Below are positions 15,770-24,241 of a stretch of DNA of 42,502 bases, one piece after another. The DNA lies in the NCBI GenBank assembly GCA_964617625.1, contig CAZTZL010000021.1:1-42502 (forward strand). Reading direction: 5' to 3'. The stretch comes from CAZTZL01 sp964617625. Its GTDB lineage: Bacteria > Zhuqueibacterota > QNDG01 > DSAB01. A model generated the notes under the pieces. That model worked only from the letters and a program-made list of their open reading frames with translations. It was not told the origin of the DNA and did not search any database. The translations under genes and the position numbers were made by a program. The first letter of the stretch is position 1; each line of letters opens with the position of its first letter.

Positions 15770-16165
15770 TTATTGTTTCCCCCACAATCTGATCCTGGCT
15801 TCCTTGTCATTCTTCTTCAGAGATTTATACCAGAAAGTCACTTTTTCAATTCTCCGATTCACGCCTGGCAAATCGATTACCCGCGTTTCTCCTCCGGCCG
15901 GAATAAAATTACGAATCTCAACATCGAATACGTCTCCATTCACGAAATGGACTTTCATGTCTAACATATGAATACCCGACTTCTTGACAGTCAGTTTGAT
16001 AGCCTTAAACGTACCTTCTTTTGCTCCGACCAGAATGACATCCTTTTCAGTACGATGTTTAACATTTCTTGCACCCAGTTTTTTCCAATCCCCTGCCTGT
16101 GCTGCGGTGATACAGATTAAAATTCCAATTACCAGTAATAAAGCCATTCGATTCAAACGTTTCAC
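15770..16165 (-). CDS. small secreted protein, DUF2541-like
   Basis: A 131-residue protein with a signal peptide (MALLLVIGILICITAAQAG) and a beta-rich mature domain. The mature part starts DWKKLGARNVKHRTEKDVI and continues with GTFKAIKLTVKKSGIHMLDM, VHFVNGDVFDVEIRNFIPAGG, TRVIDLPGVNRRIEKVTFWY and a terminal ARIRLWGKQ. This pattern resembles DUF2541 proteins such as E. coli YaaI, which are periplasmic and of unknown function. The start is a GTG at 16165 with AAAGGAG 7 bp upstream. It is divergent from the phoB gene; the 370-bp region between them contains the PhoB-like box described separately. Whether this gene also responds to phosphate is unknown. Confidence 0.65.
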   Translation of the reverse strand: MKRLNRMALLLVIGILICITAAQAGDWKKLGARNVKHRTEKDVILVGAKEGTFKAIKLTVKKSGIHMLDMKVHFVNGDVFDVEIRNFIPAGGETRVIDLPGVNRRIEKVTFWYKSLKKNDKEARIRLWGKQ

Positions 16166-16474
16166 GATTCATCTCCTTTCACATTATTTAAGGATTCACT
16201 TTCCTTGGATTATCATTATAACAACCTATGAAAAATATACGAAATGATTCACCCCCTCTCCATGGATATGGATTCAACCAGATTCGATTTTTATTGTTGT
16301 CTGATGGAGTGGATCGAAATTGATCCAGAAATTGATTAATATAAATTAAAAGACAATTAACAAAAAATCAACACAAAATCAAGTAATTTCTACTTTTTTA
16401 TTGATTGATCAACTTCAAGTCAGTTGATAAGTACTATAAAAAAGTGTTTTAATCCTTGTAAAATGATATTATAT

Positions 16475-16492
16475 TTGTAACATCAATGTAAT
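16475..16492 (+). promoter_or_regulatory. candidate PhoB box upstream of phoB
   Basis: TTGTAAC (16475-16481), a 4-bp spacer ATCA and ATGTAAT (16486-16492) form the 7-4-7 direct repeat of a Pho box. The phoB start lies 46 bp further on; no strong -10 follows (CATCTT at 16503 is poor). This suggests PhoB autoregulation. The rest of 16166-16514 is AT-rich with a small GGATC/GATCC hairpin near 16310 and no gene. Confidence 0.6.
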
Positions 16493-16538
16493 ATTCGTTT
16501 TTCATCTTAACTTCGTGCCTTACAAAGAAAATGATAAA

Positions 16539-17219
16539 ATGAACGCGAAAATCGTCATTGTCGAAGACGATCCGGATATTTGTGAAATCCTTCAATACAA
16601 TTTGGAACAGGAAGGATGCGAGGTGATCGTTTTCAACAACGGGAGTCAGGGGCTCAGCCACATCAGGAAAAATCCGCCGGATTTGGTCCTGCTCGATCTC
16701 ATGCTCCCCGGCATGAACGGACTTGAAATCTCCCGTTCCCTGCGCAAGGACGAACGGACCGCCGATGTCCTACTGATTATGATCACGGCACGCTCCGAAG
16801 AAATGGATATTCTGCAGGGACTGGAGCAGGGCGCGGATGATTATATCACCAAACCGTTTCGTCCGAAAGAAGTGATCGCACGGATCAAAGCGCTACTAAG
16901 ACGCCACCGCAGGGACGAGGATGAAACGATTCAAATCGAAGATATAACCGTCAACTTTTCGACCCATCAGGTCACAATCGGCAACACCCTGCTGGAATTG
17001 ACTCCAAAAGAATTTCTCCTTCTGAAAGTGCTGATCAACGCGAAAGGGCGAGTATTGTCACGGGATCAGCTGCTCGACCAGGTATGGGGATTCGACTACT
17101 ACGGAGACCCGCGCACCGTGGACGTGCATATCAGGCGGCTGCGCCAGAAGCTGGACAAGCAGGCCAGTACCGTGGAAACCGTCAAGGGTTTCGGCTATCG
17201 TGTCAAACTGGATCCATGA
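16539..17219 (+). CDS. phoB: phosphate response regulator PhoB-like
   Basis: A 226-residue OmpR-family regulator. The receiver has EDD, phospho-acceptor Asp53 in VLLDLMLPG, Thr83 in MITAR and Lys105 in ITKPF. The C-terminal winged helix (about 125-224) includes LTPKEFLLLKVLINAKGRV, LLDQVWGFDYYGDPRTVDVH and ETVKGFGYRV, close to PhoB/PhoP. Phosphorylated by PhoR at low phosphate, it should activate the porin-pstS and pstCAB-phoU transcripts that follow. The ATG at 16539 is chosen over a GTG at 16515 because the domain starts there, although no strong ribosome site is visible. Its stop overlaps the phoR start (ATGA). A candidate Pho box precedes the gene. Confidence 0.92.
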   Translation: MNAKIVIVEDDPDICEILQYNLEQEGCEVIVFNNGSQGLSHIRKNPPDLVLLDLMLPGMNGLEISRSLRKDERTADVLLIMITARSEEMDILQGLEQGADDYITKPFRPKEVIARIKALLRRHRRDEDETIQIEDITVNFSTHQVTIGNTLLELTPKEFLLLKVLINAKGRVLSRDQLLDQVWGFDYYGDPRTVDVHIRRLRQKLDKQASTVETVKGFGYRVKLDP

Positions 17220-18868
17220 TGTTTAAGAAATATACATGGAACATTATTCTGGTAATATTGGGAGTATCGATCATCGGTTTCTTCCTGTTCGATCTCATCC
17301 TGTTTCACAGTATAAGAAATTACATATTCGAACAGAATTCTCTTGAAATGGAGATGAAAACCCGTCTGGCTGTTTCATTTCTCGAAAACAATAATCTGAA
17401 ACTTTCTTCCGGCAATGATGCGGAACTTTATGATATTTCTTACCGTCTGCGCAGCATTGTCCATTCACGGGTCACAATTATCGATATTTCGGGACGCGTT
17501 CTCACCGATTCTGATGTACCCAGAGACAGCGTCCGTTTTATGGATAACCATCTCCACCGCCCTGAAGTACAGCAAGCCACACAGAGAGGCTGGGGACAGA
17601 GTTATCGAAAGAGTGCCACGGTCAAGAGAAAACTTTTTTACACAGCTGTACTGATTAAAAAAGAAAACCATAATGCCGGTTTTCTCAGGCTGGCCTATTA
17701 TTCCCGCAACTTTGAAGAATCAATGACCCAGGTCATCACTCTGATCATTTCGGCCAATCTCATCGGACTGGTGATCATCTTTGTGTTCGCCATACTTTCC
17801 GGGAAAGCGGTTACATCCCCTATTCTGAAATTAGTGGATACAGCCAAACAAATATCTGCCGGGGATCTGGAAAAAACCTTCGCTATCCAAAGGAAGGACG
17901 AAATCGGCACGCTCGCGATGATCTTGAACCAGCTGACCTTTCAGCTAAAAAACCAAATCCGTCAGATATCCGATGAACAGAAGAAATTGGAGCAGATCCT
18001 TACCTCTCTTGACGTCGGAATTATACTTATCGATCAGAACAAAGAGATGCTTCATGCCAATCCCGAACTGTTCCATATTCTTGAAATTGATCCAATTGAA
18101 TTTGAGAACGTAAATATTATCGAAATCATCCGTTCGGAACCGCTCATAGATGCTGTTGATGAAGTAATTCGAAAAAACAGAAAGAAATCGGACGAATTCA
18201 TCTATTATGCAAACTCCGAAAAAAAATATTTAAAATATGTAATCACACCCCATCGGTTGACCAAAGAAAAAGCCATCGGCGCACTGATCCAGCTTATTGA
18301 CATCACCGAACTGAAAAAACTGGAAGCGATACGCAGGGATTTTGTAGCCAACGCCTCTCACGAATTAAAAACACCGCTGACGGCGATTATCGGATACACA
18401 GAAACGCTGCTTCACAACACTGCTGAAAATCCGGAATTGCAAATCAAATTTATCCGGAAAATCAATGAGCAGTCGCAGCGGCTCGAATTTCTCATTGCGG
18501 ATTTATTGAAACTTTCCGAACTCGAACGAGAGCTGCCTTTGGAACAACAAACGATCAGGCTCTTTCCCATACTTCAGGAGACTGTGAGCGAACACAAAGA
18601 GAAAGCCGATCAGAAAACAATCAACATTTCACTGAACTCTCCNNNNNNNNNNNNNNNNNNNNNNNNNNNNNNNNNNNNNNNNNNNNNNNNNNNNNNNNNN
18701 NNNNNNNNNNNNNNNNNNNNNNNNNNNNNNNNNNNNNNNNNNCTGGGCGGTACGGGACTTGGGCTGGCTATTGTCAAACACATCATCGAAAAACACGGCA
18801 GCCAAATCCACATCGACAGCAAATCAGGAAAAGGCAGCCGATTCTGGTTTGAATTGAATATGGCCTAA
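17216..18868 (+). CDS. phoR: phosphate regulon sensor kinase PhoR-like (contains assembly gap)
   Basis: About 550 residues as assembled. It has a transmembrane segment (10-30), a periplasmic domain (about 35-170), a second span (TLIISANLIGLVIIFVFAIL, about 175-194), HAMP (about 195-250), PAS (ILTSLDVGIILIDQNKEMLH, about 261-365), and a dimerisation domain with His382 in FVANASHELKTPLTA. In the ATPase domain only the final G box GGTGLGLAIVKHII survives, because 100 N at 18643-18742 cover the N, G1 and F boxes. From PhoR homologues about 80 residues are expected between ISLNS and GTGLGL, so the real gap is likely nearer 240 bp. The start overlaps the phoB stop; a second ATG follows immediately. 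It senses phosphate status, probably through PstB-PhoU. Confidence 0.9.
   Translation: MMFKKYTWNIILVILGVSIIGFFLFDLILFHSIRNYIFEQNSLEMEMKTRLAVSFLENNNLKLSSGNDAELYDISYRLRSIVHSRVTIIDISGRVLTDSDVPRDSVRFMDNHLHRPEVQQATQRGWGQSYRKSATVKRKLFYTAVLIKKENHNAGFLRLAYYSRNFEESMTQVITLIISANLIGLVIIFVFAILSGKAVTSPILKLVDTAKQISAGDLEKTFAIQRKDEIGTLAMILNQLTFQLKNQIRQISDEQKKLEQILTSLDVGIILIDQNKEMLHANPELFHILEIDPIEFENVNIIEIIRSEPLIDAVDEVIRKNRKKSDEFIYYANSEKKYLKYVITPHRLTKEKAIGALIQLIDITELKKLEAIRRDFVANASHELKTPLTAIIGYTETLLHNTAENPELQIKFIRKINEQSQRLEFLIADLLKLSELERELPLEQQTIRLFPILQETVSEHKEKADQKTINISLNSXXXXXXXXXXXXXXXXXXXXXXXXXXXXXXXXXXLGGTGLGLAIVKHIIEKHGSQIHIDSKSGKGSRFWFELNMA
18643..18742. other. assembly gap (100 N)
   Basis: Exactly 100 unknown bases inside the phoR ATPase domain; the size is a placeholder. 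The reading frame happens to be preserved. Confidence 0.98.
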
Positions 18869-18967
18869 ACTCCGCTCCTTCTGATCTCCCATCCGTACCA
18901 GTTTTAAAACTTTTAAATCTGACAACTTTCCGAGATTTCGACTTACGAATAATCAACACCCAATCAT

Positions 18968-19008
18968 GATTTTCGAAATAAAGTGCTTTTATTATCCCTT
19001 CGAAAATC
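18968..19008. repeat. inverted repeat downstream of phoR
   Basis: GATTTTCGAA (18968-18977) and TTCGAAAATC (18999-19008) are perfectly complementary with 21 bp between. They are followed by ATTCATTATTGATGATTCATTATTGA-like direct repeats to about 19045. No T-run follows the second arm, so it is a poor terminator. No gene is supported in 18869-19223. Confidence 0.5.
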
Positions 19009-19111
19009 GAACATCATTATTCATTATTGATGATTCATTATTGAGTATTCCTGATTTGATAGTTTCTTGCCTGTTTACAGTAGTATCACCAATCCTTATC
19101 CAATTCGTAAA

Positions 19112-19169
19112 ATGTCATCAAAATTTAATTGTTTTGTCATCATTCTGTAACATATAAAAGTGACATTAT
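19112..19169 (+). promoter_or_regulatory. tandem PhoB boxes upstream of porin-pstS
   Basis: Seven-base units occur at an 11-bp period: ATGTCAT (19112), a weak ATTTAAT (19123), TTGTCAT (19134) and CTGTAAC (19145-19151). The last two with spacer CATT give TTGTCAT-catt-CTGTAAC, close to the E. coli PhoB consensus. A -10-like CATTAT (19164-19169) lies 12 bp after the array. This predicts phosphate-starvation induction of the porin and pstS. Confidence 0.7.
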
Positions 19170-19223
19170 CAGTGTCGTTATTCAACAAATAGTTTACGAT
19201 AATCATTTAATTGATGGAGGAAA

Positions 19224-20372
19224 ATGATGTTTAAGAAATTCATCTTCACAGCACTAACGAACGCACTGCTCTGGGGAACCGTTGCTCAGGGACAAACAAC
19301 CACGGTCATCAACGGAGTTGTATTCGCCGATTATTACTACAATTTCAGCAGCCATTCGAACGCGGAAAAAGATCAAAATGCGTTCTCTCTAAGAAGAGTT
19401 TACCTGACGATTGAGAACAGCATTACTCAGGACATCAAGCTGCGTTTCCGTCTGGAATCGGCGCACGGGGATTATGGTTCCACATCCAAAATCAATCCGT
19501 TCGTCAAACACGCTTACATCGAATGGAGCAAACTGATCCCGAACCACAAATTGTATATCGGTATCGCGGAGACCAACACGTTTAAAAATTCGGAAACCTA
19601 CTGGGGATACCGATCCATCGAAAAAACCATTATGGATTTGAACAAGATCAGCTCGTCCGCGGACATGGGAATCGCATTGAAAGGCGATCTCGGCAGCGTC
19701 GTGCATCACTGGCTGACACTTTTCAACGGAACCGGCTACGGTTCATCCGAAGTGGACCGATACAAGAAAATCGGTTATGCTTTATGGCTGACGCCTGTCA
19801 AAGGCCTCATGATTGAAGGATATGCGGATTACGAAAACCAGAATCCGAACGACGCCCAAACCGCATCCGTATTCAAAGATGCAAAGGATTTTTCCGGCAG
19901 CGCTTCCTACAATACGATCAAGGGATTCATTGGGTATGACCATCCACGGTTTACCATCGGAGCCGAAGCCTTTGTGCGCACCAACAGGGAATCCGGCCTG
20001 AAAGATGTTGTCGTTGAAAATGGTTCGATTACCAGCTCCAAAGTCTCTGATGTAAAACGTTTCGGATACTCTCTGTTTGGTTCTGTGATTACACCGATTC
20101 CTAAAATGAAAGCTTTTCTTCGTTATGATTTCTTCGATCCGAATACGGAAGACGGCGTGGTCACCTCTTTCTCGGATGGTAAAACAACGAACGGTACCGA
20201 CGATGAAAGCACGTTGATCATAGCTGGTCTGGATTACAATCCGGCCGGGAATGTTCACATCATGCCCAACATTCTGGTTAAGAATTATTCCAAGAGCGGG
20301 AAAGATGCGGATATCACCGGGAGAATCACATTATACTGTATTTTCGATTCGGGTAAAATCATCGTCGAATAA
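19224..20372 (+). CDS. outer-membrane porin of the phosphate locus
   Basis: A 382-residue beta-barrel protein with a signal peptide (FIFTALTNALLWGTVAQG-Q). Its mature strands alternate polar and hydrophobic residues: VVFADYYYNFSSHSN, SLRRVYLTIENSITQDIKLR, KLYIGIAETNTF, RFGYSLFGSVITPIPKMKAF. It resembles OprP/OprO-type or general trimeric porins. Its place between phoR and pstS, behind tandem Pho boxes and 31 bp before pstS, suggests phosphate uptake across the outer membrane; selectivity itself is inference. The C-terminus (KIIVE) lacks the usual terminal aromatic residue of barrels. GGAGG lies 3 bp before the first ATG and 6 bp before the second (19227), so the second may be the real start. 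Confidence 0.8.
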   Translation: MMFKKFIFTALTNALLWGTVAQGQTTTVINGVVFADYYYNFSSHSNAEKDQNAFSLRRVYLTIENSITQDIKLRFRLESAHGDYGSTSKINPFVKHAYIEWSKLIPNHKLYIGIAETNTFKNSETYWGYRSIEKTIMDLNKISSSADMGIALKGDLGSVVHHWLTLFNGTGYGSSEVDRYKKIGYALWLTPVKGLMIEGYADYENQNPNDAQTASVFKDAKDFSGSASYNTIKGFIGYDHPRFTIGAEAFVRTNRESGLKDVVVENGSITSSKVSDVKRFGYSLFGSVITPIPKMKAFLRYDFFDPNTEDGVVTSFSDGKTTNGTDDESTLIIAGLDYNPAGNVHIMPNILVKNYSKSGKDADITGRITLYCIFDSGKIIVE

Positions 20373-20403
20373 TTGTTTATTCAATCAACAGGAGGATTAA
20401 AAA

Positions 20404-21294
20404 ATGAGAATCAAATTTATCACTATCATATTACTCGCCGGATTGTTTTTGTCGGCCACAGCCTTTCCTCAGGATCTTATCCAGATCAAAGGCTCGGATA
20501 CACTGATCAATCTGGTGCAGAGATTGTCGGAAGTCTACATGGAACAATTTCCGAATACGGCCATCGCCACGACCGGAGGCGGTTCGGGCGTCGGGATCGC
20601 CGCTTTGATATCGAATCGGATCGATATTGCCGATGCATCCCGTCCGATGAAGGACAAGGAATACGCCCAGGCCAAGGAAAACGGTGTAATCCCTTATGAA
20701 ATCGTCATCGGCATCGACGGACTTTCGGTCATCGTGAATGCCGGTAATTCGATCAAATCCTTAACCATGGATCAAATCGGAGCGATCTTCAGAGGCGAAA
20801 TTCTCAACTGGTCCGAAGTCGGCGGGCCCAATATGCCGATTTCCCTGTACGGACGCCAGCCCAATTCGGGAACATTCGTCTTTTTCCAGGAACACGTGCT
20901 GGGAAACAAAGACTATTCTCCCAAAATGAAACAGATGAACGGAAACGCTCAGATCGTCGAGGGAATTAAAGTGGACAAAGCCGGCATCGGATACGTCGGT
21001 GTCGGCTATGTGTTTGATGATCATGGCAATGTCGCGGAAAATATTACAGTTCTCGAAGTGTCAAAAGATGCGAATGCCAAACCGGTTACTCCGCTTGTGG
21101 CTGACAATGTCAAATCCGGTTTGTATCCGATTGCGAGAGCGCTTTACCAGTACACCAACGGCAAAGCCAAAGGAGCCGTAAAAGAGTTTATCGCGTTCGA
21201 ACTCAGCCCGGAAGGACAGAAAGTCGTCGAAGAAATGGGCTTCTATCCCGTTGCAGGGAAATACCTGGATCAGAATAAAAAAGCCGGTTTTTAA
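20404..21294 (+). CDS. pstS: phosphate-binding periplasmic protein PstS
   Basis: A 296-residue periplasmic binding protein with a signal peptide (IILLAGLFLSATAFPQ). It shows the PstS phosphate-contact motifs: IKGSDTLINL near the N-terminus, TTGGGSGVGIAAL, IADASRPMKDKE, and GRQPNSGTFVFFQEHVLG in the middle. It captures phosphate and delivers it to PstC/PstA. CAGGAGG lies 7 bp before the ATG. It is cotranscribed with the porin, and a strong terminator follows at 21319, so pstCAB-phoU is a separate transcript. That arrangement allows much higher PstS than permease levels, as in other bacteria. Confidence 0.95.
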   Translation: MRIKFITIILLAGLFLSATAFPQDLIQIKGSDTLINLVQRLSEVYMEQFPNTAIATTGGGSGVGIAALISNRIDIADASRPMKDKEYAQAKENGVIPYEIVIGIDGLSVIVNAGNSIKSLTMDQIGAIFRGEILNWSEVGGPNMPISLYGRQPNSGTFVFFQEHVLGNKDYSPKMKQMNGNAQIVEGIKVDKAGIGYVGVGYVFDDHGNVAENITVLEVSKDANAKPVTPLVADNVKSGLYPIARALYQYTNGKAKGAVKEFIAFELSPEGQKVVEEMGFYPVAGKYLDQNKKAGF

Positions 21295-21318
21295 TCCACA
21301 CATCAAATATCTGACAAT

Positions 21319-21357
21319 AAAACCTGTCAGTGGGTTACTCTCATTGACAGGTTTTTT
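21319..21357 (+). terminator. intrinsic terminator after pstS
   Basis: AAAACCTGTCA (21319-21329) pairs with TGACAGGTTTT (21345-21355), followed by a T-run. The last 21 bases (21337-21357) are identical to 25152-25172 in the terminator behind phoU. Confidence 0.9.
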
Positions 21358-21381
21358 GGGGGAGATATAATAACCGCAAAA

Positions 21382-21478
21382 AGTGGTTTTTGGATTTCAC
21401 AATCCTTTCCTCTCCCTTTTTTGGGAGAGGACTAAGATAAGGGCTATAAAACAAATCTGAAAACCACTCTGGTTTGAG
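21382..21478. repeat. nested inverted repeat, REP/MITE-like
   Basis: Outer arms AGTGGTTTT (21382-21390) and AAAACCACT (21470-21478) enclose the hairpin CCTCTCCC (21409-21416) / GGGAGAGG (21423-21430) and a GACTAAGATAAGGGC tail. Hairpins of this CCTCTCCC type are common intergenic repeats in many environmental genomes. A related hairpin lies at 38884-38919. Confidence 0.55.
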
Positions 21479-21526
21479 TATACAATACAAATGTCTACAC
21501 AGGTAGTTCTTCCAAATAGATCCATT

Positions 21527-21560
21527 TTGTAACACTGCTGTAACAATGCCTGATTAAAAT
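21527..21560 (+). promoter_or_regulatory. PhoB box and -10 element of pstC promoter
   Basis: TTGTAAC (21527-21533), spacer ACTG and CTGTAAC (21538-21544) form a clean 7-4-7 Pho box. A -10-like TAAAAT (21555-21560) begins exactly 10 bp after it, the same spacing as in the E. coli pstS promoter, where the box replaces the -35. The pstC start is 57 bp further. Confidence 0.75.
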
Positions 21561-21617
21561 GAAAGGTATATAAAGATAAAAATGTTTTATGTTTTATGGC
21601 TTATAACTTGATTTAAT

Positions 21618-22610
21618 ATGAAAGAACTAAAAATTAAAAAAACGTCGATAAACGGTCAATCTTTTAAACCGCCAAACGGATTGGAACTCCCGATTTCTCA
21701 CAGAGGGAAACAGATCGCAAAGAGCATGCTCTGGCGCCGTATCCGTGAGAAATCGATTTCCGCTTTCTTTCTCACAAACGGCCTGATTGCAATCGTGATC
21801 CTACTTGGAATATTTTCACTGCTGTTTATTGAAGCTTTCCCCGCGATTCGTAAAATCGGACTGATGGCGTTTATTTCAAAGAGTAACTGGAATCCGACCT
21901 CTTTCGTAAAAGAATCGTACGGCATTCTATCCATGGTTGTCAGCACACTCATGGTCACTTTCGGAGCCCTGCTCATATCGGTACCCGTGGGAATCGGCTG
22001 TGCCGCCTATCTCGCGGATGTGGCCAGTCCCAGAGTCCGGGAAGTGGCCAAACCAATTGTTGAAATATTAGCGGGAATTCCATCTGTGGTGATCGGGTTT
22101 CTCGGCATTGTTCTGGTGGGTCCCCTGTTGGGCAAACTGTTCGGGATATCGAACGGCCTGAATGCAGTGAATGGATCGGTCCTGCTCTCCGTGATGTCCC
22201 TGCCGACAATTATCAGCATCTCCGAGGACGCCATTGTTTCGGTTCCGCAGGAATTTAAAAACGCATCCCTGGCCCTTGGCGCAAACAAGTGGCAGACCCT
22301 GATCCGGGTCACACTGCCTTCGGCGCTATCGGGAATCATCGCTGCTATCATGCTGGGAATGGGCCGCGCAATCGGAGAGACCATGACTGTACTCATGGCC
22401 TGCGGTAACGCGCCTGCCATGCCCCATAGCTTCCTCGACTCGGTTCGCACCATGACGGCAACCATTGCCATCGAATTGGGAGAAACGGTTCAGGGAGACA
22501 TTCACTACCGGTCTTTGTTTGTGATCGGATTTATTCTTTTTCTGATGACCTTTCTGGTTAATCTGATTTCGGACATGGTACTGCAGCGTTTCCAGAAAAG
22601 AGGGCTCTGA
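21618..22610 (+). CDS. pstC: phosphate ABC transporter permease PstC
   Basis: A 330-residue inner-membrane permease. A basic, cytoplasmic N-terminus of about 45 residues precedes six spans (from LTNGLIAIVILLGIFSLLFI to SLFVIGFILFLMTFLVNLIS). The ABC-binding EAA loop is EFKNASLALGANKWQTLIRV, followed by the typical RAIGETMTVLM. PstC and PstA together form the phosphate channel energised by PstB. It is the first gene of the pstCAB-phoU transcript, behind the Pho box at 21527. No strong ribosome site is seen before the ATG. The pstA gene follows after 2 bp. Confidence 0.95.
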   Translation: MKELKIKKTSINGQSFKPPNGLELPISHRGKQIAKSMLWRRIREKSISAFFLTNGLIAIVILLGIFSLLFIEAFPAIRKIGLMAFISKSNWNPTSFVKESYGILSMVVSTLMVTFGALLISVPVGIGCAAYLADVASPRVREVAKPIVEILAGIPSVVIGFLGIVLVGPLLGKLFGISNGLNAVNGSVLLSVMSLPTIISISEDAIVSVPQEFKNASLALGANKWQTLIRVTLPSALSGIIAAIMLGMGRAIGETMTVLMACGNAPAMPHSFLDSVRTMTATIAIELGETVQGDIHYRSLFVIGFILFLMTFLVNLISDMVLQRFQKRGL

Positions 22611-22612
22611 AA

Positions 22613-23479
22613 ATGAACTGGCGCAAGATCAACGAGAAAATGGGATTCATGCTGCTCCGGTTGGCTTTTCTTGTCGTTATATTTATACTGGTTTTCATTT
22701 TATACGATATTTTTTCAAAAGGAGCCGGAGTCATCAACTGGGAGTTTATCACTTCAAAACCCCGCAAAGGCATGACCGAAGGCGGCATCTGGCCCGCTAT
22801 TGTTGGAACCTTCTGGGTCAGTATGGTAACGATCATTTTTGCCGTGCCAATCGGCATGTTCACGGCCATCTATCTCAATGAATACGCCTCTCAGGGACGC
22901 TTGATCAGAATGATCCGGCTGGCCATTCGAAATCTGTCCGGCGTTCCTTCTATCGTCTACGGCCTGTTCGGTTTCGCTCTCTTTGTTTTGATGTTGAATT
23001 TGAGACTCTCTGTGATTTCAGCGGGACTGACTCTTGGACTCCTGACACTCCCCTGGACGATTACAGCAAGCGAAGAAGCGCTCAAAACAGTTCCCATGTC
23101 CTACCGGGAAGGCGCACTTGCGCTGGGCGCCACCAAGTGGCAGACCATCCGGACAAACGTTCTGCCGTATGCCGTGCCGGGCATGTTGACTGGGACAATT
23201 CTCGGTCTGGCCCGTGCCGCCGGCGAAACGGCACCTATCCTTTTCACGGGCGCTGCCTTTTTCTGGCCGTTTCTGCCAAAATTTCCCAAAGTGCTCTTTA
23301 CACAATTCATGGCACTTCCCTATCATCTGTTTATCATGTCGACCCAGCATCACGAAATCGTAAAAGTGCGCCCCATCGCATACGGAACCGCTTTAATTTT
23401 GATTATGCTGGTATTATCAATGAATATTCTTGCCATTTGGATTCGATACCGATTTAGAAAAAAATATAAACGGGTATAA
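22613..23479 (+). CDS. pstA: phosphate ABC transporter permease PstA
   Basis: A 288-residue permease with six spans. Family signatures are WEFITSKPRKGMTEGGIWPA near the first periplasmic loop, NLSGVPSIVYGLFGFALFV, the EAA loop MSYREGALALGATKWQTIRT, and ARAAGETAPILFTGAAFFW. Its loop after the fifth span (PKVLFTQFMALPYHLFIMST) is typical of PstA. It starts 2 bp after pstC and ends 1 bp before pstB, so translation is coupled. With PstC it forms the channel for phosphate delivered by PstS. Confidence 0.95.
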   Translation: MNWRKINEKMGFMLLRLAFLVVIFILVFILYDIFSKGAGVINWEFITSKPRKGMTEGGIWPAIVGTFWVSMVTIIFAVPIGMFTAIYLNEYASQGRLIRMIRLAIRNLSGVPSIVYGLFGFALFVLMLNLRLSVISAGLTLGLLTLPWTITASEEALKTVPMSYREGALALGATKWQTIRTNVLPYAVPGMLTGTILGLARAAGETAPILFTGAAFFWPFLPKFPKVLFTQFMALPYHLFIMSTQHHEIVKVRPIAYGTALILIMLVLSMNILAIWIRYRFRKKYKRV

Positions 23480-23480
23480 T

Positions 23481-24239
23481 ATGTCCGACATTAAATTAAA
23501 TATTCGCAATATGAACTTCTTCTATGGAAACCTTCAGGCTCTTCTGAACATCAACATGAATATCCTCAAAAATCATGTTACCAGTCTGATCGGACCTTCC
23601 GGATGCGGAAAATCAACATTCCTCCGCTCTCTGAACCGGATGAACGATATTATCATTGGGACCCGGGTGGAAGGTAAAATCCTTCTGGATGGAGAAGATA
23701 TCTACGACCGGAATATCGATGTGGTCGATTTACGCCGAAAAGTCGGAATGGTATTCCAGAAATCCAATCCCTTTCCCAAATCGATCTTCGAAAATGTGGC
23801 TTATGGCCTGCGCATCAACGGGGAACGAAGAATAAATAAAATCTCACAGCGCGTCGAACAGAGCCTTAAAAATGCAGCCCTGTGGGATGAAGTCAAAGAC
23901 CGGTTGAACGACTCGGCAATGGACCTTTCCGGCGGTCAGCAGCAGCGTCTCTGCATCGCACGTGCACTTGCCGTCCAGCCTGAAGTGATCCTGATGGACG
24001 AACCGGCTTCCGCGCTGGATCCGCTTGCCACACAAAAAATCGAGGAGCTCATCTTTAAATTGAGGGAACATTACACGATCGTCATCGTTACGCACAATAT
24101 GCAGCAGGCGGCGCGTATTTCCGATTACACAGCTTTTTTTTATCTGGGGGAATTGATCGAGTTTGGGGAAACCGATCAGATTTTCACGCGACCCAAACTT
24201 AAAAAAACGGAAGATTACATAACCGGAAGGTTCGGATAA
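23481..24239 (+). CDS. pstB: phosphate ABC transporter ATPase PstB
   Basis: A 252-residue ATPase with Walker A GPSGCGKST (residues 38-46), the PstB-typical LRSLNRMND just after it, Q-loop MVFQKSNPFPKSIFENVAYG, signature LSGGQQQRLC, Walker B VILMDEPASALD and switch histidine in VTHNMQQAARISDYTAFFYL. The ATG at 23481 directly follows the pstA stop; an upstream in-frame ATG at 23430 lies inside pstA and is rejected. It energises phosphate import and, with PhoU, signals sufficiency to PhoR. Confidence 0.96.
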   Translation: MSDIKLNIRNMNFFYGNLQALLNINMNILKNHVTSLIGPSGCGKSTFLRSLNRMNDIIIGTRVEGKILLDGEDIYDRNIDVVDLRRKVGMVFQKSNPFPKSIFENVAYGLRINGERRINKISQRVEQSLKNAALWDEVKDRLNDSAMDLSGGQQQRLCIARALAVQPEVILMDEPASALDPLATQKIEELIFKLREHYTIVIVTHNMQQAARISDYTAFFYLGELIEFGETDQIFTRPKLKKTEDYITGRFG

Positions 24240-24241
24240 AA

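Noticed and set aside
17084..17215. Upstream in-frame extension of phoR
   Set aside because: It overlaps the phoB winged-helix coding region in another frame; the Arg/Gln-rich translation is typical of an out-of-frame shadow.
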